Positions 22,699 through 30,880 of a stretch of DNA of 42,661 nt are shown in pieces. The stretch comes from an uncultured Oxalobacteraceae bacterium (GTDB lineage: Bacteria > Pseudomonadota > Gammaproteobacteria > Burkholderiales > Burkholderiaceae). How positions within the stretch are numbered: position 1 is the stretch's first letter; the number at the start of each line of letters is the position of its first letter. Under the pieces are notes generated by a model, which ran no database searches, had not been told where the DNA came from, and saw only the letters and a program-made list of their open reading frames with translations. The stretch lies in assembly GCA_946480015.1 (NCBI GenBank), contig CAMLIL010000047.1, positions 1 to 42,661 on the forward strand, written 5' to 3'. Made by a program: the position numbers and the translations under genes.

Positions 22699-23199
22699 CT
22701 AGATGGCGATGAATTGCCCGCGATGAAAGCCGAGCGCGGTTTGCGGATCGGCCTGGCAGCGTTCCACCAGGCCGACGAAGATGACGTTGTCGCCTTCCCG
22801 GTAGCGGCTGCGGTGCCGGCATTCGAACGACGCCACCGTGCCGGCCAGCACCGGCGCGCCGCGTGCCGACAGACGGTAATCGAGCGTGTCGAAGCTGTGT
22901 GCGGCCGGCTGGGCAAAGTGGCGCGCCAGCGCGGGCTGGTCGCCGGCCAGCACGTTGACCACGTAGTGCTGGACGGCGGCAAACTTGTCCATCGTGCTGG
23001 CGCCGTGTGCCAGGCTCCACAGCACCAGCGGGGGCTGCAGCGACACGGACGTGAAGGAGTTGCTCGTTACGCCGACGAATTCGCCGCCGGGCAGGCAGGC
23101 CGTGACGACCGTGACCCCGGTGGCAAACTGCGACAGGGCTTGGCGAAAGGCGGTGGTGTCGAAGGCGGGCGTGGTGTCGCACAAGGAGGGAACTTGCAT
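22699..23199 (-). CDS. Flavin reductase domain protein (FMN-binding split barrel)
   Basis: A 166-residue protein of the HpaC/NtaB type: FRQALSQFATGVTVVTA at the start, GVTSNSFTSVSLQPPLV for flavin binding, and a ...VIFVGLVERC strand near the end. Such proteins use NAD(P)H to reduce FMN or FAD for a partner oxygenase or other redox enzyme. The only co-transcribed partner visible is the MBL-fold protein 20 bp downstream, so it probably supplies that protein with electrons (inference). No clear ribosome-binding site precedes the ATG. The 210-bp gap to the divergent TonB-like gene should hold promoters for both, but I find no consensus pair. Confidence 0.85.
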   Translation of the reverse strand: MQVPSLCDTTPAFDTTAFRQALSQFATGVTVVTACLPGGEFVGVTSNSFTSVSLQPPLVLWSLAHGASTMDKFAAVQHYVVNVLAGDQPALARHFAQPAAHSFDTLDYRLSARGAPVLAGTVASFECRHRSRYREGDNVIFVGLVERCQADPQTALGFHRGQFIAI

Positions 23200-23409
23200 G
23201 GGCAGGCCTGCTCGGTTGAGTAATGATTGAATTCATACTAAATAGGGCATGGGGCCTGACTTTGATCCGCCACAAGCGTAACGGCTGGGTTTTCCGAGCC
23301 CAACTGTTCTCCTCCGCACAGTGTTTTCCATTAGAATTCAAAGCACCCATGAACCCGGTTCCGAGGCATCAATGGCAACAGCGGCAGCACAGCGGCGCGT
23401 GACCCCTGC

Positions 23410-25029
23410 ATGAACTTCGCCCTGCAGGCGCCACGCGCGCCGTCGGTCGATCAGCTCAATCGGCGCCTCATCGGCGCGGTGCTGGTTTCGCTGTTGCTGC
23501 ACGCGTTGGTGCTGTCGCTGCGCTTTGGCGTGCCGGGACTGGGACTGGGGCTGGCGTCCGGCGGTGCGCCGATCAATATCCGCATTGCCAAGATGAGCGC
23601 CGATCCGGCGCCCCCGGTGCCGCCGCTTGCGCCCACTCCCGTGGCGGATGCGCCTGTGCCGGCCGCAACGACACCACCGGTGTCCGGCATGGGCCTGGTC
23701 GATCCGCGCCCGGCGCCGGTTCCGCTTGCGCCCGCACCGGCCGCGCCGCCACTGCGGCGCGAGCGGCCGCGCCAGGCGCGCCGGATCAGCAGTCCGGTGC
23801 CGCGCGATCTGGACCGGGTTGCGCCCCGCGTGATTGCGCAGGACGCGCTGGTCAATGACTTTACGGTGGCGCCGCCGCAACCGGAAGAAGCCGAGCAGAA
23901 AACCCTCGATCCCCAGCAAGCCCAGTTGGGCAGCAATGACGGCAGTGATGCCGAGAATGCAGCCGCGGCGGCGGAGGCCGTGGTCCTTGCGCGCGAGCAG
24001 GAAGCGCGGCGCGAGGCCGAACTTGCCGAACGGATGAGACTCGAACAGCTGGAACGGGAACGCACGGCGGCGGAGGAGGAACGCCTGGCGGTGGAGCGGG
24101 TGCGTCAGGACCAACTGGCACAGGACAGCGCCCGCAAGGAGCAGGCCGCGAACGAGGCAGCGCAACGGCTGGCGCTGGAGCAGGCCGCCCAGCAGCGGCA
24201 GGCCGAGGACCGGGCCGCGCAGGAGAAAGCCGCACTGGACAAGCTGGCACAGCAGAAAGCCGCGCAGGAGCAGGAGCGGGCCGAACAGGAACAGTTGGCA
24301 CTGCAAACAGCCGAGCGCGAAAAGGCGGCGCAGGACCAGCAGCTGCAGGAGCGGGCGGAACAGCAGCGTGTGGCGGCCGAGCGCGCCGCCGAGCAGGAAC
24401 GCGCCGCGCAGGAGCGCCTGGCCCAGGAACGGGCTGCCCAAGATCGCGCCGCGCAGCAGCGTGCCAACGATCTCGCGCGCGAACGGGCCGTGGCGCAAAC
24501 CGGATCCGGGGCAGCAAGTGAGCCGGCAGGCGCGGCGAATGGTCAGCCCGGAGCCGGTGTTTCCGCGTCCATCAACGGGGCGGCCAGTCCCTTGGGCAAA
24601 AGCGCGCGTGAGCTGGTCAAGGGACTCGACCTGCTGAAGGGGGCGCCTCCCGGGCCGATGGCCCGGCAGAACCGTCGCGTTGTCGTGGGCAGCAACGAAC
24701 GCGATGTGCCGCTGCGTATGTTCGTCGACAGCTGGCGTCAAAAGATCGAGCGTAACGGCACCATCAACTACCCGCCCTCCTGGGCCAATATCGTGCGCAT
24801 CGATCCGCTCGTGAACGTTGCCCTGCGCAGCGACGGTAGTGTGGAGGAAGTGACGATCATCCGTTCCAGCGGGCGCGCCGACATGGATGAAGCCGTGCGC
24901 CGCATCGTGCGCGTCAACGCGCGCTATTCCGCCTTCCCGCCGAATGTCGCGTCGCGCTCCGACGTCATCGACATCCGCCGCGTGTGGAAATTCGACGAGG
25001 CGCTCAAGCTGATGGAGGAGTTACCTTAG
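23410..25029 (+). CDS. TonB/TolA-like protein with long Ala/Gln/Glu-rich coiled coil
   Basis: A 539-residue envelope protein. A short cytoplasmic N terminus is followed by one TM helix (about 20-38, with LLLHALVLSL). Then come a Pro-rich segment (about 60-130) and a charged coiled coil of Ala/Gln/Glu/Arg repeats (about 180-365, units such as AAQERLAQE). A TonB C-terminal-type domain makes up the last ~100 residues (NYPPSWANIV...VALRSDGSVEEVTIIRSSG). TonB and TolA carry energy from the inner membrane to outer-membrane partners. No exbB/exbD or tolQ/tolR neighbour is visible. It heads the export arm of the polysaccharide locus, with wza following after 143 bp. The ATG lacks a clear Shine-Dalgarno sequence. 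The repeat part is likely to vary in length between strains. Confidence 0.82.
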   Translation: MNFALQAPRAPSVDQLNRRLIGAVLVSLLLHALVLSLRFGVPGLGLGLASGGAPINIRIAKMSADPAPPVPPLAPTPVADAPVPAATTPPVSGMGLVDPRPAPVPLAPAPAAPPLRRERPRQARRISSPVPRDLDRVAPRVIAQDALVNDFTVAPPQPEEAEQKTLDPQQAQLGSNDGSDAENAAAAAEAVVLAREQEARREAELAERMRLEQLERERTAAEEERLAVERVRQDQLAQDSARKEQAANEAAQRLALEQAAQQRQAEDRAAQEKAALDKLAQQKAAQEQERAEQEQLALQTAEREKAAQDQQLQERAEQQRVAAERAAEQERAAQERLAQERAAQDRAAQQRANDLARERAVAQTGSGAASEPAGAANGQPGAGVSASINGAASPLGKSARELVKGLDLLKGAPPGPMARQNRRVVVGSNERDVPLRMFVDSWRQKIERNGTINYPPSWANIVRIDPLVNVALRSDGSVEEVTIIRSSGRADMDEAVRRIVRVNARYSAFPPNVASRSDVIDIRRVWKFDEALKLMEELP

Positions 25030-25172
25030 CGGAAATAGATTGCCATAAACATCGCGCGCACCGCACCGAATGGAGCCGATGCGCGGCCAGGAACGCCGTT
25101 TGATCTTTAGCAAAGCTCGCCAAATGGTGCTCACTTACTCTGGTCTCGACCGTGTTTAATTTGGCAATCATC

Positions 25173-26276
25173 ATGAAACTTTCCACAAAGATTTTCCTGC
25201 GCCGCTATAGCCTGCTGCTGATGTTGTCCTTTGTCACTGCTTGCGCCAGCAATGTGAGCATGCCCGAACACGAGGTGGACGCCGCAGTCCCGCGCACCCA
25301 GCTCATTACCGATCAAGTGATCGAGGCCGATCGGCGCGAACGCGAGCGGATGGACAACAAGGCCATCGCCAGCCTGATCGTCAGCGCGCCACCGCCTTAC
25401 CGGATCGACCGCGGCGACATCCTGTCGATTATTGTCTGGGACCATCCCGAACTGGCCGGCCAGGGAGTGGCCGCGTCGACCGTCAACGTCGACCTCGGCG
25501 CACCGGGCGCGCCGCCGGCCGGCTTTGTGGTCGATCACGACGGGCGCGTGCAGTTCCCGCTGGCCGGCATGCTCAAGGTCGGGGGCCTGACGGAAGAACA
25601 GGCGCGGGCAATGGTGGCACGCTGCCTGGCGCGCTATATCGCCGCCCCCAACGTCACGCTGCGCGTGCAGGCCTACCGCAGCAAGCGGGTGTACATCGAC
25701 GGCGAGGTCAAGTCGCCTGGCCTGCAAGCCATCAACGATATCCCCATGACCCTGATGGAAGCGCTGAACCGTGCCGGCGGCCTTCTCCCTAGCGCCGACC
25801 AAAGCCGCATCGCGCTCGAACGCGGCGACGCCCGTTACAGCATCGACTTGCGCTCCCTGGTGCAAAAGGGCATCAATCCCGGCAACGTGATGCTGGCCGA
25901 CGGCGACGTCGTACGGGTCCATTCGCGCGACGAGAGCAAGGTGTTCGTGTCGGGCGAAGTGGTTGCCCCCAAGGCGCTGACGATGCATAACGGCCGCCTG
26001 ACCTTGAACGAGGCGCTGGGCGAGTCGGGCGGCATCAGTCCCACCACCGGCGACTCGCGCCAGGTGTACGTGGTGCGCCGCAGTGTGGACCGCACCGAAG
26101 TGTTCCAGCTCGACGCCCGCAAGACCGGCGCGCTGGCCATGGCCGAAGCGTTCGAGCTGCGGCCCAAGGACCTGGTGTACGTGGCCGCCTCGCCGCTGGC
26201 CAACTGGCACCGCAATTTGAGCATGCTGTTTCCCGGCGCATTGTCGCAGGCAATCGGCGTTACCAACCGACCATAG
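25173..26276 (+). CDS. Wza-type polysaccharide export lipoprotein
   Basis: Outer-membrane channel for exopolysaccharide export. The product is 367 residues from the ATG at 25173. That start gives a lipoprotein signal with lipobox FVTAC (Cys24); a GTG 21 nt upstream is less likely. A Poly_export domain begins near YRIDRGDILSIIVWDHPEL and contains VDHDGRVQFPLAG. Two SLBB segments follow (KRVYIDGEVKSPGLQ and KVFVSGEVVAPKALT). The protein ends with a short segment (LANWHRNLSMLFPG) that could form the membrane-spanning helix of Wza proteins. The kinase gene follows after 34 bp, the usual wza-wzc pairing. Confidence 0.94.
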   Translation: MKLSTKIFLRRYSLLLMLSFVTACASNVSMPEHEVDAAVPRTQLITDQVIEADRRERERMDNKAIASLIVSAPPPYRIDRGDILSIIVWDHPELAGQGVAASTVNVDLGAPGAPPAGFVVDHDGRVQFPLAGMLKVGGLTEEQARAMVARCLARYIAAPNVTLRVQAYRSKRVYIDGEVKSPGLQAINDIPMTLMEALNRAGGLLPSADQSRIALERGDARYSIDLRSLVQKGINPGNVMLADGDVVRVHSRDESKVFVSGEVVAPKALTMHNGRLTLNEALGESGGISPTTGDSRQVYVVRRSVDRTEVFQLDARKTGALAMAEAFELRPKDLVYVAASPLANWHRNLSMLFPGALSQAIGVTNRP

Positions 26277-26310
26277 GCCATCCAGCCAGTTTCGCACGAA
26301 GGAGTCCATC

Positions 26311-28593
26311 ATGAGCCGGCAAGGTGATCCGCTTCCTGTCTCGACCATCCGCCAAAGTACGCCCTTGGTGAGCGTGCCGCTGGCGGCGCGTGCCCCGCTG
26401 CCCGAACGGGACACGCATGACATCGACCTGAAGGGATACTTCAACATCCTGTACGACAGCCGCTGGCTGATTGGCCTGATTACGCTGCTGGTGAGCTCGA
26501 TCGCGATCGTGTATGCCCTCATCGCCAGCCCGGTGTACGAGGCCAACCTGATGATCCACGTCGAGGAGGAAAGTCCCAACGCCTCGAAAAATATTCTGAG
26601 CGAAGTGTCGTCGCTGTTCGAAACCAAGAAAGCGCCCATTGCCGAAATGGAGCTGCTGCGTTCGCGCATGGTCATTGCCAATGCGGTTGACAATCTGCAG
26701 CTGTACATCGATGTGCGGCCCAAGTATTTCCCGGTGGTCGGCTTCTGGTTTGCCAACCGCCATGCCAGCGCGCTGTCCGAGCCCGGCATACTTGGCCGCG
26801 GCGGCTATGTCTGGGGGCCCGAGAAAGCCGAGGTGTCGCTGTTCGAAGTGCCGGGGCCGGCGCAAAATCTGGAGTTCGTCCTGACCGCGCAAGGACAGGG
26901 CGTCTACCACTTGAGCGGCGAGGCGCTCGACGCGGTCTACGAAGGGCGCGTGGGCACCACCCATCGCATCCCTGCGCGCGGCGGCGACATCGAGCTGCGC
27001 GTCGACACGCTCGACGGCAATCCGGGTGCCGAGTTCATCCTCAAACGCCACTCGCGCCTGCGCACCATCGAACGCATTCAAACCGCCATGGTCATTACCG
27101 AGCAGGGAAAACAGTCGGGCATCATCGAAGTCAAGATGCAGGGCGACGATGCGCAGCGCATCAACAGCCTGCTGAGCGAGATCGGCCGCGAGTACATGCG
27201 CCAGAATCTGGCGCGCAAGACCGAGGAGGCGGAAAAATCGCTGGCCTTCCTCAACCAGCAACTGCCGGCCCTGAAGCACCAGCTCGAACAATCCGAGGAT
27301 AAGTACAACAATTTCCGCAACAGCAACGGCACCATCAATATGGCCGAGGAGGCGCGCATGAGCTTGCAGCAAGCGGCCTCTGCGCGTAACCGTAAGTTCG
27401 AGCTCGACCAGAAACGCACCGAACTGCTGACCCGGTTTACCGACGATCATCCCATCCTGCGCGGCCTGAACAAGCAGCGCCACGACGTGGATGTCGAGAT
27501 TGCCGAGGCAGCGGGGCGCATCAAGGCGTTGCCGAGGCTTGAACGCGACGAAGCGCGCCTATTGCGGGACATTAAGGTCAATACCGATCTGTACACCGCA
27601 CTATCGAACACGGCGCACCAGTTGCGCCTGATTTCGGTGGGGCGGGTCAGCAATGTGCGCCTGATCGATGCGCCGATGGCGCCGGAGAGTCCGCTCAAGC
27701 CGAACCGTCCATTGATCGTGGCCCTGGCTGCCGTGACGGGCATGTTTCTCGGCATCCTGATTGCGTTCGCACGCAAGGCCATTGGCGGGGCAATCGACGA
27801 CCCGGAGCATATCGAGAAGATGCTCGGTGCGCGGGTGGTGTACGCCAGCATCCCGCACAGCAACCAGGAGGAAAAACTGCGCCGCAAAGCCAGAGGGGAG
27901 CAGGGCCGTATGCTCCTGCTGGCGCACGAATCGCCCGAAGACGCTGCGATCGAAAGCCTGCGCGGCTTCCGCGCCGCCCTGCTGTATGCCTTGCCTCATC
28001 TGAAGAACAATGTAGTGATGTTCGCCGGACCGGGCCGTCAGCTTGGGAAGTCGTTCCTGTCGGCCAATTTTGCCGCGGTGATGGCCGCCAGCGGCAAACG
28101 CGTGCTGCTGATCGATGCCGATTTGCGCAACGGCCATTTGCACCGCTATTTCGGTGTCGAGCGCGATCGCGGGCTGACGGCGGCAATCGATGGGGCTGGT
28201 GCATCGGAGCTCATCCACCGCGGCGTGCTCGACAACCTCGATTTCATCCCGACTGGAGCGGTGCCCTCGAACCGCGCCGAATGCCTGCAGCGCATGAATC
28301 TCGGTCAGTTGCTCGAGAGCGTGCGCCACGACTACGACCTGGTGCTGATCGACCCACCGCCGATCCTGTCCGTGTCGGATGCGCTGGTGATCGGCGCACA
28401 CGTGGGGGCGGTATTCATTCTTGCCCGCGCCGGCGTGACGACGGAAGGCGACATCAACGAGTCGATCAAGCGGCTCAATCATGCCGGCATCTCGCCGCAA
28501 GGCATGCTGTTCAACGATCAGCCCCAACGCCTCGGCGCCCCGGTGTACCAACTCAAGTACGATCGCCGACCCCAGTTGGTGAATGCGACATGA
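26311..28593 (+). CDS. Wzc-type chain-length determinant / BY-type tyrosine autokinase
   Basis: Inner-membrane copolymerase that sets polysaccharide chain length and works with the Wza channel. The product is 760 residues. A Wzz domain contains TM1 at about 52-72, a long periplasmic coiled-coil region (300-440), and TM2 at about 466-486 preceded by the Pro-rich SPLKPNRPL. The cytoplasmic kinase has Walker A GPGRQLGKS (573-581), Walker A' LLIDADLR (599-606) and Walker B LVLIDPPP (677-684). The Tyr cluster at the tail is thin: only VYQLKY offers two tyrosines, where typical Wzc tails have five or more. AAGGAG precedes the ATG. The stop overlaps the next gene's start (ATGA). Confidence 0.94.
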   Translation: MSRQGDPLPVSTIRQSTPLVSVPLAARAPLPERDTHDIDLKGYFNILYDSRWLIGLITLLVSSIAIVYALIASPVYEANLMIHVEEESPNASKNILSEVSSLFETKKAPIAEMELLRSRMVIANAVDNLQLYIDVRPKYFPVVGFWFANRHASALSEPGILGRGGYVWGPEKAEVSLFEVPGPAQNLEFVLTAQGQGVYHLSGEALDAVYEGRVGTTHRIPARGGDIELRVDTLDGNPGAEFILKRHSRLRTIERIQTAMVITEQGKQSGIIEVKMQGDDAQRINSLLSEIGREYMRQNLARKTEEAEKSLAFLNQQLPALKHQLEQSEDKYNNFRNSNGTINMAEEARMSLQQAASARNRKFELDQKRTELLTRFTDDHPILRGLNKQRHDVDVEIAEAAGRIKALPRLERDEARLLRDIKVNTDLYTALSNTAHQLRLISVGRVSNVRLIDAPMAPESPLKPNRPLIVALAAVTGMFLGILIAFARKAIGGAIDDPEHIEKMLGARVVYASIPHSNQEEKLRRKARGEQGRMLLLAHESPEDAAIESLRGFRAALLYALPHLKNNVVMFAGPGRQLGKSFLSANFAAVMAASGKRVLLIDADLRNGHLHRYFGVERDRGLTAAIDGAGASELIHRGVLDNLDFIPTGAVPSNRAECLQRMNLGQLLESVRHDYDLVLIDPPPILSVSDALVIGAHVGAVFILARAGVTTEGDINESIKRLNHAGISPQGMLFNDQPQRLGAPVYQLKYDRRPQLVNAT

Positions 28594-29789
28594 GCGAAGC
28601 GGCGATGGCGACGCAGGCGCTGACGACCAGCGTCTTGCCGGCGGCGTACTCGCAGGCCGATCTGGCGAGCCTGCCGGCGACGCCGTTCCGCCTGTATGTC
28701 GGCCCCGGTGGAGCCGATGACAATCCGGGCACCCTGGCCGCGCCGCTGCGCACCATCGCCAGGGCCGCGCAACTGGCCGTTCCTGGCACGACCGTGTATG
28801 TGGCACCCGGCCGCTATGCCGGAGGCTTTACCACGCGCGCCAGCGGGGCGATTGGCGCGCGTATCTATTATGTGTCGACCCGGCGCTGGGCCGCGCGGAT
28901 CGTGCCGCCGCTGGCGTCGTCCAACGACACCGCCTGGAACAACCGCGGCAGCCATGTCGACATCGTCGGCTTCGATGTCGACGCCAGCGTCGATCAGGGC
29001 GGCGTCAAGTGGACCCACGGCATCTACCATGGCGGCTCGGACGGTGTGATCCGCGCCAACCGCGTGCATCACCTGGCTCGAACGGTGGCGTGCACCAGCG
29101 CGGGTGGCTCGGCAATCGGCATCGACGGCTACTATCGTGGCGTGGATTCGCGCGCCATCGGCAATCTGGTGCACGATGTGGGGCCGGCTGGCTGCCGCTA
29201 TGTGCATGGCATATATGTCAGCACCACCGGTGATGTCAGCAACAATATCGTCTACCGGGTCTCCGGCGCGGCCATTCATCTGTGGCATGACGCGCGCGCC
29301 GTCGTGGTGTCGCACAATACCGTGGCGGGATCGGGTACCGGCATCGTCGTCGGTGGTGGCGACCCGTACTATTTCGCGGGTGGTAACGACCATACCGTGG
29401 TGGCGAACAATATCGCTTACGACAATCAGTTCGGTATTGTTGAACAGGGAAACACGGGTGTAAATAACCGATTTCTCAACAATCTGGTGTTTGGCAACAC
29501 GCGTGCCGACTGGCGCATCAAGCGGGCAAAGAGCGGCGCTGCGGGCTGGATCGCCGACCCGCAATTTGTGGCCTATGGTGGGGGCGGAACGCCGGATTTC
29601 CGTTTGCGCAGCGGCTCGCCGGCGCGCGCCCGGGCCAGCGCGGGCCAAGGACCGGGCTACGATTTCGCCGGCCGGCCGCGAGCCAGGGATGCCGACACCG
29701 ATATCGGCGCCTATCAATACCAGGGCGGGGACGAAGAAGGTGAGCGCATCCCCAGCGTACAGTCCCATCAGGCTATTCAAACACGATGA
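28590..29789 (+). CDS. Right-handed parallel beta-helix protein in the polysaccharide export operon
   Basis: A 399-residue protein. It opens with the DUF1565-type start (FRLYVGPGGADDNPGT...APLRTIARA), continues with beta-helix coils (VSNNIVYR, VVVSHNTVAGSGTG, VVANNIAYDNQFGI) and ends with the family's closing motif (DFRLRSGSPARA...DIGAYQY). Such folds are usually polysaccharide lyases, epimerases or hydrolases; no catalytic set is certain here. No signal peptide or membrane helix is visible at the chosen ATG, which overlaps the kinase stop (ATGA), so location is unclear. Its own stop overlaps the methyltransferase start. A role in trimming or modifying the polymer is inferred from context. 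Confidence 0.82.
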   Translation: MSEAAMATQALTTSVLPAAYSQADLASLPATPFRLYVGPGGADDNPGTLAAPLRTIARAAQLAVPGTTVYVAPGRYAGGFTTRASGAIGARIYYVSTRRWAARIVPPLASSNDTAWNNRGSHVDIVGFDVDASVDQGGVKWTHGIYHGGSDGVIRANRVHHLARTVACTSAGGSAIGIDGYYRGVDSRAIGNLVHDVGPAGCRYVHGIYVSTTGDVSNNIVYRVSGAAIHLWHDARAVVVSHNTVAGSGTGIVVGGGDPYYFAGGNDHTVVANNIAYDNQFGIVEQGNTGVNNRFLNNLVFGNTRADWRIKRAKSGAAGWIADPQFVAYGGGGTPDFRLRSGSPARARASAGQGPGYDFAGRPRARDADTDIGAYQYQGGDEEGERIPSVQSHQAIQTR

Positions 29790-30499
29790 ATGGTCCGCAC
29801 CAACATCCAAGCGAACCGGAACGTATCCGCCGCGTCTACCAGGCTTGGCTAAATACCGAGCGGCACTCAGCTTATGCATGGCACCGGCAAGAGATCATGG
29901 ACCAGCTTGCCGCCCATTGGCGTGTTGCCGGTTCGATGCTCGCTGAGGCGGTCGGGCCGGACCTGCATGATCTGGCGGTAGTCGATGTCGGCTGCGGCAC
30001 TGGCGGATTTCTGCGCCAGCTGGTCAACTGGGGCGCGGATCCGCAGCGATTGACCGGGACCGAATATTTGCAGGACCGGCTCGACCTGGCGCTGGTGCGC
30101 AGCGCGCCCGGTATCCGCTGGCATCTGGGCGACCTGCACGGCTTGCCCAGCGGTAGCGTCGACTTGGCCAGTGCCAACACCGTGTTTTCATCGATACTCG
30201 CTGACGATGCGCGTGCGGCCCTGGCGGCTGACATGTGGCGCATCGTGGCGCCCGGTGGATGGTGCATGGTGTTCGATTTTCGCTATAACAATCCACGCAA
30301 TCCAAACGTGCGCAAAGTGTCCGCCGGCGAGCTACGGCGTTATTGGCCCGCCGCCCGCGACCGTTATCGGAGCCTGTTGCTGGCACCACCGCTGGCGCGC
30401 AGGCTGGCACGGTTGCCACGAATCGTCAGCGAGATACTTGCCACTGTGGCGCCACCATTGCGCTCGCATTTTGTCTACATGGCGCAGAAGCCTGCCTAG
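29786..30499 (+). CDS. Class I SAM-dependent methyltransferase
   Basis: A 237-residue protein with the SAM motif VVDVGCGTGGF (about 66-76), the acidic loop TGTEYLQDRL and the post-motif WHLGDLHGLPSGSVD. These make it a Methyltransf_11/25-type enzyme. The substrate cannot be read from the sequence. As the last gene of the export operon, it may methylate a sugar of the polymer or a chain end. The ATG overlaps the beta-helix gene stop (ATGA). A basic C-terminal part (LARRLARLPRIV) could touch the membrane. Confidence 0.88.
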   Translation: MNGPHQHPSEPERIRRVYQAWLNTERHSAYAWHRQEIMDQLAAHWRVAGSMLAEAVGPDLHDLAVVDVGCGTGGFLRQLVNWGADPQRLTGTEYLQDRLDLALVRSAPGIRWHLGDLHGLPSGSVDLASANTVFSSILADDARAALAADMWRIVAPGGWCMVFDFRYNNPRNPNVRKVSAGELRRYWPAARDRYRSLLLAPPLARRLARLPRIVSEILATVAPPLRSHFVYMAQKPA

Positions 30500-30880
30500 C
30501 ATGCCGACTATCCGGGGTGGCAAACATGCAGGTCAAGTCCGAGCGGTAGGACGAAGTGGGCAAGGGCCGGGATGGCCAGCCCGCGTTCGACTGGTTGTCA
30601 TTTTTGTGACCCATGTCGGGGAGTATGCCGCCGGGAGCGGCGGCGCCGGCGTCAGATGTGGTTAAGTCAACAATCGCTCGGACGGACGTCGAGCCGGCGG
30701 ACCACGCATTTTGCAAGTGGGATTTGTCCGACCACCGCGACAACCCGGAGCGCATGCGGACTCAGCCATCTTATTCCTCCCTTGGCCATGCGTGCAGGTA
30801 CTCCGATTGCCTGCGGCTGGGGGCCGCGCGCGGCCCCCACCGTCACAAGGGAATGGGCCAGCTCTGGCTGGCGCTTCGGT
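30500..30880. other. Convergent non-coding gap with a perfect GC palindrome
   Basis: A 381-bp stretch between the stops of the plus and minus arms. Short open frames exist on both strands, but none has a ribosome-binding site or a product I recognise. It contains the 20-bp palindrome at 30819-30838 and no consensus terminator T-tract. The block could be the scar of a lost gene or mobile element; nothing in it proves that. Confidence 0.5.
30819..30838. repeat. 20-bp perfect palindrome, possible bidirectional transcript end
   Basis: GGGGGCCGCG and CGCGGCCCCC abut without a gap, so either strand can form a very stable stem. It lies 43 bp past the acyltransferase stop and about 320 bp past the methyltransferase stop. 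There is no T-tract, so it may act as an RNA 3'-end stabiliser or rho-linked site rather than an intrinsic terminator. Confidence 0.5.

Noticed and set aside
23230..23340. Promoter elements for the divergent flavin reductase and TonB-like genes
   Set aside because: TAGAAT at 23332 and an AT-rich patch near 23225 are suggestive, but neither has a fitting -35 element at 16-18 bp.
22679..23350. N-terminal extension of the MBL-fold protein by 224 residues
   Set aside because: The extra residues are an Arg/Ala/Pro-rich shadow of the flavin reductase gene; the real start is the ATG at 22678.
24000..24480. DNA tandem repeats resembling a repeat array in the TonB-like gene
   Set aside because: The repetition is at the protein level (Ala/Gln/Glu coiled coil). 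Spacing is not regular and no spacers exist, so this is not CRISPR or a satellite.
25131..26789. A 552-codon minus-strand open frame opposite wza and the kinase gene
   Set aside because: It covers two well-supported plus-strand genes and the gap between them, without domain evidence.
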